A stretch of DNA of 64,000 bases from Conus ventricosus (taxonomy: Eukaryota; Mollusca; Gastropoda; Neogastropoda; Conidae). The notes beneath the pieces were generated by a model. It had not been told where the DNA came from and made no database searches. It saw only the letters and a program-made list of their open reading frames with translations. This document shows, piece by piece, positions 1 to 10,645 of the stretch. Position 1 is the stretch's first letter. The number at the start of each line of letters is the position of its first letter. The stretch is from the NCBI GenBank assembly GCA_018398815.1, contig CM031618.1, positions 45,511,075 to 45,575,074 of the forward strand. Direction: 5' to 3'. The position numbers were made by a program, and so were the translations under genes.

Positions 1-53
1 CCTCTTGAATGATACCAAGGAGGGAGCGTCTGCTGCTGTTGCAGGCAGGGAGT

Positions 54-1490
54 TCAGGCTGGGATGGTTGATGGGAAGAAGCTGTACTTGTATGGGTCAG
101 GAAGTGCCCAGATGGGCAAATTTGTGGTTGTGGTTTGATCTGGTTTTGGCAGATCCTTCTTGAGGAATTTGTCAGGGGGTATGTCCACAGCGCCATTGAC
201 GATCTTGTACATAAAGGTTAGCCTCTGCCTGTTTCTTCGTGCTTCAAGGGGTTCCCATTCCAGATCTTGCAGCATGGCTGTTAAGCTGCTGGTCCAGTCA
301 TATCTGTTGCATACATATCGGGCTGCTCTTCTTTGCACCATTTCGATCTTTTCCTTCTGGCCTGCTTTGTACGGACTCCACACTGTTGAGCAATACTCAA
401 GGTGAGGGCGTACCAGTGTTAGGTAAGCATTAATTTTGGTGGCTTTATTAGAGATCTTCAGGTTTCTTTTCAGGAAGCCTACCATGCTGTTGGCCTTGTT
501 AGTGACTCGTGTAACGTGATCTTTCCAGTTGAGGTCACTTATGTCGACGCCAAGGTATTTCGAGCTGTCGACATGGTCCAGGGTATGTCCTTTAAGTTTG
601 TAGTTGAAGTTGATTGGGTTTCTTGATGTTGAGCAGGTAAGGACATTACATTTTTCGGGGTGAAATTCCATCCCCCATCGTTGTTCCCAATCATTCAATA
701 AGTTGAGATCTTGTTGGAGGAGCGCCTTGCAGTCTTGGCTGGTTTTAATGGTAGAATAGACTGTGCAGTCATCAGCGAATAGTCTGATGTTGGCCTTGAT
801 GTTCTGAGGCATGTCGTTGATGATCAGAAATAGGATTGGCCCTAGAACTGTCCCCTGTGGGACTCCACTGATGACAGGTGCTGGCTCTGATCTTTCATTG
901 TCGACTACGACAATCTGCGAGCGGTCGGAAAGAAAGGCCTTGATCCAGTCCAACGTCGATCCTCGTATACCATAATGGTCCAGCTTACGGAGGAGGCGTT
1001 TGTGAGGGACCTTGTCAAAGGCCTTAGAAAAGTCGAAAATGATCATATCCGTCTGTCGTTTGCTATCTTGACTCTTGGCAACGTCATGGACTAGTGTCAG
1101 CAGTTGGGTTTCACAACTACTTCTGGCTCTGAACCCATGTTGGGAATCCGCAAGAATGTCGTGCTGGTTCAGATGACGCATGATGTTGCTTGCTATGATG
1201 TGTTCTTGCATCTTACAACAGATACTGGTGAGGGAGACCGGTCTGTAGTTGGCAGCTGAATTTCGGTTACCCTTTTTGAACACTGCTGTCACGTTCGCCC
1301 TTTTCCAGTCATCTGGGACACATCCATCTGCCAGGGACTTTGTGAAAAGCGCAGAAAGCAAGGGCGTGATCTCGTTTGCACATTCTTTCAGCACCATTGC
1401 TGGGATTTCATCTGGTCCTGCCGCTTTATGTGGGTTGATGTTCTTCAGCAACTTGCGTACCCCTTCCTCATTGATTGTGATCTCGGCCAT
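54..1490 (-). pseudogene. Reverse transcriptase domain of the LINE ORF2 (fragment)
   Basis: This 478-residue open frame holds an RT core that would copy the element's RNA at a nicked target. Visible blocks in order are NYRPVSLTSICCK (residues 81-93), HGFRARSSCETQL (118-130), motif A FDFSKAFDKVPH (152-163), motif B SGVPQGTVLGP (208-218) and the catalytic FADD box (238-241), followed by the thumb-like KYLGVDIS and LVRPHLEYCSTVWSP blocks. The catalytic aspartates are intact. The ATG at 1490 is not a true start: the frame is the continuation of the upstream linker after a one-base shift near 1540. The terminal TGA at 54-56 is also a frameshift product, because the conserved tail resumes in another frame. 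It is therefore a broken copy, although a long stretch is still open, which argues for a fairly recent insertion. Confidence 0.9.
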
Positions 1491-1496
1491 TGCAGG

Positions 1497-1740
1497 GGAG
1501 GGCGTTCCTGATGGGACTGGTATGTTGCTGTCATTTCTCTTGTGAAGACCGACTCGTATTGATGGTTTAGGATGTTGGCCTTATCTTTCGGGGATGCATG
1601 TAGTCTTCCATGAGCTCGTAATGGAGACACCCCTGTACTGTCGCGTCTTAAGGATTTTATGTAGCTCCATAATCGTTTCTGATTGCTTCCCCTCAACTGC
1701 TCGTCGTCGCTTTCTGGAGAGTCTATGATGTTGATGAATG
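1497..1740 (-). pseudogene. LINE ORF2 linker between endonuclease and reverse transcriptase
   Basis: On the minus strand this reads SPESDDEQLRGSNQKRLW, then YIKSLRRDSTGVSPL and the NHQYESVFTRE block that normally precedes the RT fingers in Jockey/CR1 elements. It lies in a different frame from both the RT fragment (shift near 1540) and the endonuclease fragment (shift near 1740, where WTFINIIDSP follows only after a frame change). It has no separate function and shows that the three ORF pieces come from one polyprotein. Confidence 0.75.
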
Positions 1741-2590
1741 TCCAAAGGCCTGCCGCTGTTCACGCTGTACTTTGCTCTTCATCTGTAGGTATTTTCGTCG
1801 TCCTGAGGGGTCCGATGAAGTTTTGCTCCTCTTGAATTTCCCAGCCAGCCTCCTTTTCAAAGATCTGATGTGAGAATTGATCCACGGTTTGTGGGAAGGT
1901 CTGCCTCGAACCGTTTTCATGGGGATGTACTCATTCATGAGGGAGTGGATTAGTGACTTGAACCTACTCCAGAGTTCGCCGACACTCAGCGTGTTTGAAT
2001 CCTGGATGAAGGAGTCTCGCTCATCAATTAGGTTTTCCTTTATTTTATTAAATTCAGCTTTCCTGAAGTTGAATGCTTTCCTTGGTGAACATTTTGTGTA
2101 AAGCGGCCGAAGTGATGACTCAATGAAGATGGCTTCATGATCAGACACCCCAGGTGCCACTCTTGCAGTGTTGATTAAGGTGCTATTGTTCGTCAGGAAA
2201 ATGTCAGGGGTAGTAGCAGTGTCTTCGGTTATCCTGGCTGGTTCGAGGATCATTTGTTCCAGGTGTGCATCAGCTGCTACTTGAAGTTCTTTACAGATTT
2301 TGCTGTCTTGTGCGTACTTGGAAACCGACCAGTACTCCAGTTGATGGCGTCTAGATTAAAGTCACCTCCAATCCAGATGTGAGCATCATTTGGCAGTTTC
2401 TGAAGGCAAGTTCCCAAGTCGTGGAAAAGGCCGGCTTTGTTGTCAGTTTGAGATCTGTAGTAAGCACATGCATACAGCTTTTTGGCTCCTTTGATGGTGA
2501 TTTCTACCCAGATATCTTATCTCAACTGCTCTTCGTGTTATCCGAGAGAACGTTTTGTGTGGGAAGGGGATACAAGAGGTAATCTCCCCG
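1740..2590 (-). pseudogene. LINE APE-type endonuclease, C-terminal part
   Basis: The minus-strand frame contains KLYACAYYRSQ, then GGDFNLDAINW (about 2340-2370), then TTPDIFLTNNSTLI and GVSDHEAIFIES (about 2120-2220). These are the GDFN and SDHEAI signatures of the exonuclease/endonuclease/phosphatase fold that nicks target DNA. The N-terminal half, including the first metal-binding residues, is missing because the insertion is 5'-truncated. The following HKPWINSHIRSLKRRLAGKFK region is the usual basic linker. Confidence 0.82.
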
Positions 2591-2925
2591 AAAATCAAAA
2601 TTCACTGTGATTTTTTTTTATAGTGGAAAATCATTTCGAGGGCGAGAGAATGGAGAGGAGGGGGGGGGGGGGGGGCTGGGAGGGGGGGGGGGAGGGGCTG
2701 GGAGGGGGGGGGGGGGGGGCTCGAAGCCTGAGGGTTACTGGAGGAGGTTAAGAGAGTGACCAATAATTTGAATGACATGGCGGACAGTGAGGGAAGAGTC
2801 AAATGGTCAACACGCACGCTCGTTCAAGCCTCAAGCCTAATCTTTACTACATAAGGCTAGCTTGAGTTATCCACCCCTCCCTCCACCTTCCTCCGTCCGC
2901 CATCTTTACCCCACGTCACGTGGGA
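2591..2925. repeat. Poly-G minisatellite and unassigned flank
   Basis: Positions 2658-2720 are G tracts broken by 'gaggggctggga' units, about three imperfect copies, and could form G-quadruplexes. The remaining sequence to 2925 shows no gene or recognisable repeat. Confidence 0.6.
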
Positions 2926-3262
2926 ATCTTAACATCTGAATGATGGAATTGAGCATGGGTAGATTTGTTCTAGTTTTGCATTTGCAAAGTTGAGTTATTT
3001 TCACCGTCGTAGTCTGAATTCTCATGCAAAAGAAAGGGGTTGGAAAAGGTATCCCTCCTCCTCGCTGCCACATTTTGTTCATTTGCTCTTTTCCTCCTTG
3101 TTAAGATAGGACTTTTCAAACATAGATGATGAAATTGAGCATGGGTGAATGTTTTAATTTTGCATTGGCGACGTTGAGTTAACCTCATTGGGTTTTTTTT
3201 TTTCACTGTCACATCTGAATTCTCATGCCAAAAGAAAGGGGATTGGAAAGCTGTTCCTTTTT
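2926..3262. repeat. Diverged tandem duplication, unit about 190 bp
   Basis: Two copies (about 2926-3060 and 3116-3262) share in order 'gatgaaattgagcatggg', 'ttttgcatt', 'gttgagtta', 'tctgaattctcatg' and 'aaaagaaagggg', with about 15-20% divergence and a T-run expansion in the second. No coding frame is conserved. The 3060-3115 interval is unique. Confidence 0.7.
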
Positions 3263-3559
3263 TTCCCTATCCCATCCAACTCGCTCTCCCTTTCGTCCAG
3301 AGAAGTTTTTAAAAAAAAGTTCTTTCCATTTCAGCTCCTCAAAGGCCACTGTTGCCCCCTTCCACACACACTCTCTCTCTCGCACTCGCTCACTCGCACA
3401 CACACACACTCGCACACTTACTTTTGCACACCACCTGTTCCAAGTATATTTTTTTTTATCCTTCGCCCCATCCTAGCCATCACCTAAGCAACAGAGTACT
3501 CGTTACCAAAAGAAACGAAACGATCATCGTATCATCCCTGAACATTCAGGCAAAAGCTT
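3263..3559. repeat. Pyrimidine-rich low-complexity stretch with (CT)n/(CA)n
   Basis: The sequence is C/T-rich with a mixed CT-CA tract at 3363-3420. Open frames here are simple-sequence artefacts. The stretch sits directly 5' of the candidate exon at 3560 and could act as its polypyrimidine tract, which is inference. Confidence 0.5.
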
Positions 3560-3995
3560 GTAAATCTATAGGCCGAGTGACGCACGAGTGTAGTTCACCA
3601 CCGGAACCAACCGGAAGGTGCACCTCGCATGAGCAGTGCTCACTTACCAGCAGACGACAAGGCGGGAAGGAGAAGCCGACACTCTACTCGCAGCCCCCGA
3701 CGAGTGCACATCACCACAAGTCGTGCTCCCGAAGACCAAGTCGGTCAACAACCGGCTGCTACACCAGACCATTGCGGACGCCCGTCCTCTACTTCCAGCC
3801 AAGAGCGCGACGTGCGGCGTCCTGTAACGACTACCGACCGAGACCACCAACCACCATACCTGCGGAACCAGACGTGGCATTTCGCCTTCCCTGGTTACGC
3901 CGTCAGCTGTCTGACCCTCTGAGGAAAGCTGCAAGCTCGGCGTGGACAGAGCGCGTCACAGACTGACCACCCACTCGCCATTCCAGTACTGCAGG
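3560..3995 (+). other. Candidate exon (GC-rich, ends at a strong splice donor)
   Basis: A GC-rich, non-repetitive island contrasts with the low-complexity flanks and ends at CAGG followed by GTGAGT (3996-4001), a near-consensus 5' splice site. One frame is open through to a TGA at 3964-3966, reading SPPEPTGRCTSHEQCSLTS and later RRQLSDPLRKAASSAWTERV; two other frames are also open for 60-97 residues, as expected of GC-rich sequence, so coding status is unclear. It may be a 5' untranslated or first exon, or part of a non-coding RNA. I do not recognise the peptide. Confidence 0.3.
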
Positions 3996-4001
3996 GTGAG
4001 T

Positions 4002-4512
4002 TGCACTGTGTGCGTGTGTATGCGTTTGTGTGCATGAGAAGAAACCCCAATACTAGGAATAGTTAAAGCACTAGTTAGACATGTCGCACTAAGCCACCCT
4101 TCTGAAGTGTAGGGTAAACACTTTAATGATATGATACGATATATGATAAGCTTAACTCAACTGATGGTGGTAGGATTTCATAACCCCCCCCCCCCCCTCC
4201 TCCCATCTCTGATATGAATTTTCATAACAAAACTGTTCACTTGAGACTGCCTGAACAAAGGAAAGAAATGTGTAAACGATGACTGCTGTGTACATTGTGA
4301 GATCAGTATCGCCGTTGTAATTTTCATTTGGAAGAAATGTTTTTTTTTTATCAGCCCTTAAAGGTCACGTCCGAGTGATGTTTACACTGTATTAGCATGT
4401 CTTGCCCTTTCATTGAGAAAGACTAGAGCCTGAGAGCTGCAGGAATTTGGACTTTATGACAGATACCCAATAATTTACCCCCGTTTACTAAAAAAATCTA
4501 CCGAATTTATCC

Positions 4513-4573
<61 letters not shown>

Positions 4574-4699
4574 CGCGCGCGGGCGGGCGCGTATTTCTAC
4601 TACTTGGTTCTATACATATATCTTGGGTCGATGGATGGGAAACTTCGTCACATGGGAGATCGTGGTAAAATACAAGTTTAAGTCCCCTCCCTTCTTTCT

Positions 4700-4737
<38 letters not shown>

Positions 4738-5054
4738 CTTCAGATATAATTTTCTGTCTGTAGTCATTTTGTTCCCCGTCAGATTGATTGGAGAACGCCC
4801 AAAATGTTCTATAAATGCCAAGTAAACACGCGCTGGCAGTCTACGTGCATTGGGCTGAAAATCGGACAAAACAAATGTCCTGGTGGGAAGTGCATAGTGT
4901 GGGGGTTTGACTTGTGGTCCCAAAACGTCACGTTCGCTCCGTTCACTACTGTTACTGCTGAAGTGGCTGTGCTGTTGATCTCTTCACAACACGTTCGTCA
5001 GTCGTCTCTGTCTGTCTCTCTCTCGCTTTCTCTTTCTCTCTGTCTCTTTCTCTT

Positions 5055-5103
<49 letters not shown>

Positions 5104-5195
5104 CTCTCTGACTGCATGCCTGCCCGACGGTATCGGTGTGTGACTGGGAGTATGCACACACACGCACGCGCACACGCACACACACACACACACAC
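4002..5195. repeat. Unassigned sequence with (GT)n, (GC)n, (CA)n and (CT)n tracts
   Basis: 4002-4515 holds a C-run (4185-4198) and no gene. Tracts: (GT)n passing into (GC)n at 4516-4590, (CA)n at 4702-4733, (CT)n at 5008-5110 and (CA)n/(CG) at 5155-5195. All long open frames here are translated microsatellites. Between tracts (4740-5000) I see nothing recognisable. Confidence 0.7.
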
Positions 5196-5305
5196 ATAAG
5201 ATAAGATAAGATAATGTTGCTTATAGCCCAGCCGACCGCAAAGGGCCACATCAGGGCTGTCACCACGTTAAAATCAACTCACCAGTCATTTAAAAAAAAA
5301 AAAAA
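5196..5305 (-). mobile_element. 3' end of an I-type LINE, extremely 5'-truncated
   Basis: Read on the minus strand this matches the last 110 bases of the full element at 31148-37181: 'aaatgactggtgagttga', 'aacgtggtgacagccctg', 'gcggtcggctgggctata' and 'agcaacattatcttatc'. It ends in about four GATAA-type units next to a (CA)n tract. Only untranslated 3' sequence remains. The short tandem tail is the usual 3' end of I-type elements. Confidence 0.85.
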
Positions 5306-5377
5306 CCCAACTTTCACACATCTCGTTAAATGACATCGTCTGCTATGTGAATGGAAAAAAAACCAAGTTTGTTAAAT

Positions 5378-5415
5378 TGTCCCAATATTTCGACCACCAG
5401 GGCCTTCCTCAAGGG

Positions 5416-5478
<63 letters not shown>
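5378..5478 (-). other. Possible Penelope-like element terminus next to (TA)30
   Basis: On the minus strand, 5378-5418 contains 'cttgaggaaggccctgg' followed by 'tggtcgaaatattggga'. This layout (GAGGAAGGC, short stem, GTCGAAAT) resembles the conserved motif near the ends of Penelope-like retroelements, recalled from family knowledge. It abuts a roughly 60-base TA microsatellite (5419-5477). No GIY-YIG or RT coding sequence is nearby, so at most it is a solo end. Confidence 0.35.
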
Positions 5479-5485
<7 letters not shown>

Positions 5486-7302
5486 GCTTGTATGTATCGA
5501 ATGCCAAAAGTGATTACTTTACTCAATATGGACTTTATCGATGACATTGTTGACTAACGTATTTATGTTCCCATCTGATCACAGCGTCGCACGTTCTGGG
5601 TGACTTCAACAGTTCTGTGAAGTCATCACGTCATTTGTTCCTTCCAAATGCATGGCCAGTCGGTCTGATAGTCCGACGAATAAAAGATTGAATCTCTTAT
5701 CGCAAGCTAAGCTTCGAGTCCGCTTGAGAGCCTTTGTATTTCAACTTATCCTCGTACATCTCTGGTTCTGTTCGTTGAGATCTGAACAGAGATGCGTGTC
5801 TGGGCGTTCAGAACTGACGAGTTCCACTGTCGTTTGCCTCGCGTTGATGCTGGTGACGGTCTGTGGGAGGTCTATCCCAGGGCGGTTTCTTGGTAGTGGC
5901 CGTGTTCTTTAGATGTGTGAGGAGACTGGTTTTCAGTCAGACGCTGATTCTTTTTCTCTGAGATCTCTGAATTTTTCTGCAGATTTCTCGCAGTCCCTCG
6001 TGGAATGGCGAGTGTCTTCTGTGAGCACGAATCATCGTGTGCGGCGCCTTCTTTCATTATATCTGTCAGTGGGACACAACAGGGGGTGTTCTGAAACTCT
6101 GGTGCCTGGGTGGTTTGTAATTTTATATTATGTGGTTTAACGGTAAGGACAGGGGATCTTGTCTGGAGTGGCGACACTGGTCAAACGTTTTCACCTGTAA
6201 GTTTATTATATTCTAGAACAATGTATCCAATAATTCCTGGCAAGGCTGAAAGACACGCAGGACGATGTGATGTAGGCGTTCTCTATGGATGTGGAATTCT
6301 GAGTTTAGTGTGGGCAGAGACGTGTGGATGGACGTGTCTCTGAAGTCCACACATCAAGTGGTCTGGACGGATCTGTGTGGTTTTTCCATGCCATTTGTTG
6401 TGTGGTCAAGGCAGCTGGAGCTGGTGCTGGTCAGGCTGCACGTTGCAGGTCGTGGAACTGTGGAGCATGGAGCACTGGCGCCATGGCCCTTGGCCTTCCC
6501 GCCTGACAGATGGCTGCTCTGGTGTCCAGTGTCGGACATCTGTGTGACAAAGGTGCACGTTGTGTGGTGCCAGAGGAGGTGCTTCATGGCAGACCTGTCC
6601 ATGAAGTGTTGCCTGGCGATCGCCTGGTACCCTAGGGTGTCCCTTGTTGTGCAGAAAGGCTGACATGGCAATCAGACTGTGTAGCTCATGAAGGGCATTC
6701 TGCATTCTGTAGCATTGCCTTTGTCTGCGGTGTGCTTGCTGCCACTTTCAGGTTTCACATCCATCGAGATCCTCCAACACTACCCGTGTGTTGATTGGTT
6801 TATGAGCTTGGAATACCTAAAGGCCTGATTTGAAAAACAAATTCATGTATATTTTTAAAAATCTCTGAAATGACCAGTGCCATTCATTCTAGACAAGACC
6901 ACCTTTTCCTGATGTATTAATCAAGGTGATTCTGTGTGGTTACCCAGAGTTGCTGGTCGTCCTCTGTTGTGTTCCATTGATGGATGCCATTGCAGGAGTT
7001 TCTGAGCACCATGTAGACGGTTAACAAAAGGATCTTTATTTTGTTCATAACAGGGTGTGGGGCAAGAGAATTGGAAGCATCGGTGAAAGTCTCAGCGAGC
7101 TGGGCACCAGTCTCATGTGCCAGGAGAATACAGTCATTTAAACGAGAACTGCGCCTTGGTGGCTCTTGTTCATGATCGATATTTCCTCGAGGATAGATAC
7201 CCTCAGAGCTTTACCCTTTCATTGAGGCGATGGACTTGAAAGTGATAGCGTACGTCGGCGTTCTGGTTTCCAAATTTAGATCCTCGATGGATATGGTTCT
7301 GA
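5479..7302. other. Unassigned single-copy sequence
   Basis: No microsatellites, and moderately GC-rich between 6290 and 6720. A plus frame (6289-6663, 124 codons) and minus frames are open together, which is weak evidence for coding. A segment at about 6595-6690, with 'cgcctggtacc', 'gtgtccc' and 'gacatgg' in order, resembles the conserved segment of the duplicated block (for example 37640-37740), so part may be a very old relative of that repeat. No motif identifies a protein. Confidence 0.4.
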
Positions 7303-7532
7303 TCAAGTGTAAAAGATGGACAGGAAAATAGAGGTCGTGACCTCGGATTACTTTGCGATAAACCCAGACACCGGAATCGTTTACCGCGTGTCATGCTCTC
7401 TGGCTTGTCATTTGAGCAAGGAATAAATGCGTGCATGACCTCCGGAACAGCTGACGTCAGTGAAGATGCCAAGGACCCACGCCGTCAGGAGGAGGTGTTG
7501 GACGCCTGTGAACAGCTATGTGCCCTTGTCAG
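7303..7532 (+). other. Candidate coding exon ending at AG|GTATGT
   Basis: The plus frame is open from 7303 and reads, from the ATG at 7393, MLSGLSFEQGINACMTSGTA, then DVSEDAKDPRRQEEVLDACE and QLCALVR, stopping being protein-like exactly at a donor GTATGT (7533-7538). Charge distribution and helix-like heptads in DPRRQEEVLDACEQLCALV look like real coding sequence. Possible acceptors are TTTGAG (ends about 7418) or GACGTCAG (ends about 7460). The 3' exon is not obvious downstream. I do not recognise the protein; a helical bundle segment is a reasonable guess. A chance ORF is still possible. Confidence 0.4.
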
Positions 7533-7538
7533 GTATGT

Positions 7539-9184
7539 TGACAACGATTGTTTTCAAATTGTAAGCAGTGTAGCTCGATTTTTTGTTTCCTGTTCTACTT
7601 CATTGATGGTGATATAAGATCTGAAACACTTAAAGGTACGTGTAAGAAACATTGGCCTCTCCTTTCTAAAAGATAGTGTGTGCAAAACACCTTCAACGTT
7701 TAAAAAAGAGAAAACTCGAAATTTGCATTTCTGTCATGTAATAATGTAGTTATGTACTAAAACGTTACTCATCGTTGCACATTCTTTATTGCCGTCTTCT
7801 CCCTCAAGTCCTCTTTTCCATCACTGTTTTCGCAGTGTGTGATCGGTACAATAGACGGTTCTTGGTGGGAGATCTTGTCCGTCTTTCTTTTGCAAGTACT
7901 CATTTCTCTTTATGGGTCAAGCAGTTATAAGTATATTGTCCAGTCTGTGACTTAAAGTGCATGCCAGGATATCCCAGGATAGTAACTGTATTACCAGCAT
8001 ACCGTTTCACACCTATGGTTTGGTCTAATAGCCACTAGATATGACACGACAGAACCTCCAGGGGATCTTTCCCTTGGGTGTACCAGCCGAGAGTTTTTGA
8101 CGTCACAGCCTACCGGCAAAACGCCGCCGTCAAGCAACTGCTATGTGCATCCCGCAGCCTCACTCGTTGCTGTTCCGCTGTCAGATGAAGACCGTACAAC
8201 TCCAGAAACGGCTAAGCTTTTGCCATGAGGTCTTACGTGCCCTCTGAAGAGAATGCCGGGTGACAGTCTTTCCTGCCGTCAACAGGACTTTCCCTGCCGC
8301 CGGCAGGTCTTTCCTCCCTGTCGCTGGGATTTCCCCTGATCGAGTTACTCAGAAGGCAGACCAGAAAATAGTTACACCTGAAGGTGCGGGTAGGACCCAG
8401 AGAAGTGCTGCCCTCAAATGGCGAACAAACCAGCGGGGAGCGATCCTGCACCACACTTGGAAGCCTGCGCTGCGTTCACATAGGGGGCTGTCACACACAA
8501 GACGTTCCATTAAAAAGTAATGACATTTGGATTTTAACCAGGCCGAAGAGGTACTGACATTTGAGATGTTAACATTCCGTGAAGTCTGTATATCCTCGCG
8601 TGAAGCAGGAACAGACGGATGAGTTGTAGAGGAAGAAAATGTAGGGTACTCTCGCAGAAGCATCCATTCAAAACTAAAACATTCCACCCAGCGATATTGT
8701 CCACAGGAAATATCGGTTACTTTCGAAGAAGTATCCAGTCAAAACAGAAAACTCCACTAAATGGCATCCTCGGAAGGTTTCCAATCCCAGATTTGAACTC
8801 TTCGTTATTCACCCTTTCTACCTCTGATCCTCACCGCCTGTCTCGCTTCCACTCTTCCCTGCCCTCCTAATGTTCTCATCCTGTCTTTTCTCCACGCATG
8901 CGTGAAGCTTTTTTTTTTTTTTTTAAAAGGGACTTTATGACCTGATTGACCCGGGCAGCCCCTGCAGTTTGTCACCACAGAGGCAGAACCGTCAGCAGGA
9001 TGATGGACCGAGCATCTGAAGAAAAATACCGGTGATTAGTTTGGGAAAAAAAACCCATTCTAGAACTTAAAAATGTCGGTTTACATTACCTTTAACGAGA
9101 CCCATAATTCAGTTTTTTTTCCGTTTGTACTTCTATATGACTTTGATTTTCATAACTTTGTTTGAACATTGATTTGTGTGATAG
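7539..9184. other. Unassigned sequence, with a short degenerate repeat at 8255-8340
   Basis: No gene is supported. At 8255-8340 four imperfect units of about 21 bases ('cagtctttcctgccgtc', 'ggactttccctgccgcc', 'ggtctttcctccctgtc', 'gggatttcccctga') follow each other. An A-tract lies at about 8908-8930. Both strands have ORFs below 115 codons at 8230-8690 with no identifiable motif. Confidence 0.4.
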
Positions 9185-9388
9185 GAGTCGGATCCACGGG
9201 GCTGGAGACAACCTGGTGGGAAGGAGAAGACAACTTTGTAGGGAACAAGGGCGACAACCAGAGCCTAGAACACCATGAAGCGAAAGTACAGCAGCCAGGG
9301 AGATCACCACGAGGAACAAGATGACAGCAGAAGAGACTGTCAGTCAGGAACAAGATGACAGCGTCCAGGCTTCTACACATGAGTACAG
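9185..9388 (+). other. Candidate exon between AG and CAG|GTAAGA
   Basis: A T-rich tract ending in 'gtgtgatag' (AG at 9183-9184) precedes a purine-rich 204-base stretch that ends at a near-perfect donor, CAG then GTAAGA (9389-9394). Within it 'ggaacaagatgacagc' occurs twice 34 bases apart. No frame is open all the way: the best reads VGSTGLETTWWEGEDNFVG before a stop, and an ATG at about 9276 gives MKRKYSSQGDHHEEQDDSRR before a stop. It is therefore more likely an untranslated or non-coding exon, or a decayed one. The splice signals are the main evidence. Confidence 0.35.
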
Positions 9389-9699
9389 GTAAGACAAATT
9401 CACCAACTGTCTTTCAGCTTTGAAGGGAAATAACGGGTCGCATTAATGCGTTAAGTCGAAGTTTTGCTAATAATAAAAATGAGGTAGAGGTATTACAGTA
9501 TTCTGTTACATGAATGCACAAAAATGTTCGATTCGTAAATCACGTGAAATGAATTTATAGCTGACCACAACTGCAGACCCTTATTGTATTAACCGTCATT
9601 GATTGCTCAAATTCTATCAGCTCTAAAATCGTCAGCGTGGTGGAACAAGCAACATAAAAAAGGAACCAGACAGCCAGTCAATTTGCCCGCGCTCACGCA

Positions 9700-9731
<32 letters not shown>

Positions 9732-9912
9732 CACACACACGCGTACACACGCACACACGCGTACACACGCACACACGCGTACACACGCACACACGCGTAC
9801 ACACGACACACACGCACACACACACACACACGCACACACACGCACACACGCACACACACGCACGCAACCACGTGCAAGCGCTCACACACACACGCAACCA
9901 CGTGCAAGCGCT

Positions 9913-9953
<41 letters not shown>

Positions 9954-10339
9954 CAAAGCTTGAAGCATTGCATCCCTTATAACTTCATCAGGTAATGGAG
10001 GATGAATTCATGTACGCAAATTAGAGAAATGCTGCATGGATTTAGACAACAGAGTGGTAGACGGACAACATTGCACATTTTTCAAATCTGAGCTCATATG
10101 TTTAGCCAATTTCAATGGAACAGACGTGTTTGCACTCAAAAGATTACAGAAGAAAAACAGTCTGAAAGAAAAAAAAACTTGGTAAATTTGCTGAATTGTT
10201 TTAAGTTTGGACATACAAAACCAAACTGGAATTCATCCACCGAGTACATTTTATATCGCAAGACTTGTCTGTCCTAGTCTGCAATGAATTCAACCATCGT
10301 TTTGTCTACCCAATTAAACTTTCACAGCTAATCTAAATT
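9389..10339. repeat. (CA)n/(ACGC)n microsatellite cluster in unassigned sequence
   Basis: 9692-9950 is composed of ACGC tetranucleotides (9698-9720), an 18-bp unit 'acacacgcgtacacacgc' in about four copies (9738-9805) and two copies of 'cacgcaaccacgtgcaagcg' (9858-9912) within (CA)n. The flanks 9400-9690 and 9951-10339 contain nothing I recognise. Confidence 0.75.
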
Positions 10340-10400
10340 CTGTGTGCTAGTATATCGAAATCAGGAACCCGGGTCATACATTCTTGTATTACGTATTTTG
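10340..10400 (+). repeat. Arm 1 of a 60-bp inverted repeat
   Basis: The stretch containing 'gtgctagtatatcgaaat', 'caggaacccgggtcata' and 'cattcttgtatta' reappears, reverse-complemented with only two or three differences, at 11816-11877. The second arm lies inside a LINE 5' leader, so this arm may be a detached piece of the same leader subfamily. Confidence 0.8.
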
Positions 10401-10420
10401 TCTAAAAATTGGTGCCAAAA

Positions 10421-10429
10421 ATGTATTGT

Positions 10430-10462
<33 letters not shown>

Positions 10463-10528
10463 ACCACACGGTGATAAAAAGAGAAACCATAGAACCAAGG
10501 GCAATTTTTGTCCTTTGAACAATGTATT

Positions 10529-10582
<54 letters not shown>

Positions 10583-10645
10583 CACGAGATGGTGATAAAA
10601 AGAGAAGAAACCATAGAACCAAGGGCAATTTTTGTCCTTTGAATT
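10421..10645. repeat. Two-copy duplication carrying (CA)n
   Basis: Two units (10421-10520 and 10521-10645) share 'aatgtattgt', a (CA)n tract of different length (about 32 and 50 bases), 'ggtgataaaaagaga' and 'aaccatagaaccaagggc' followed by 'aatttttgtcctttgaa'. Near identity outside the tract suggests a recent tandem duplication. Confidence 0.8.

Larger units (their letters stand above)
1..2590 (-). mobile_element. Jockey/CR1-type non-LTR retrotransposon, 5'-truncated and decayed
   Basis: Read on the minus strand, the stretch encodes the C-terminal part of an endonuclease, a linker and a complete reverse transcriptase core, then runs off the left edge of the window in a typical LINE C-terminus (residues LNSLPATAADAPSLVSFK encoded at about 1-53, in another frame from the main ORF). 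At least three frameshifts break the polyprotein: near 1740, near 1540 and near 56. Recognisable homology stops at about 2590, inside the endonuclease, so the copy is 5'-truncated as is usual for target-primed integration. No RNase H domain is visible after the reverse transcriptase, which separates it from the second LINE family in this window. Assignment to the Jockey/CR1 group rests on motif style and C-terminus; the exact clade is uncertain. Confidence 0.88.

Noticed and set aside
1249..1545. Plus-strand 98-codon ORF
   Set aside because: Antisense shadow of the LINE reverse transcriptase frame.
3352..3966. 204-codon ORF as a gene
   Set aside because: The first third is microsatellite-derived and two other frames are also open in the GC-rich part; only the splice donor at 3996 was worth keeping.
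4488..5266. Long ORFs on both strands with poly-(CV), (TH), (RE) or (LS) residues
   Set aside because: They are translations of GT, CA and CT microsatellites; the same applies to ORFs at 9599-9982, 10939-11677, 12624-13056 (5' parts), 23008-23607, 42549-42837, 50399-50830 and 60247-60581.
5326..5557. ORFs containing a long IYIYIY run
   Set aside because: Both strands read the same (TA)n tract; no independent coding evidence.
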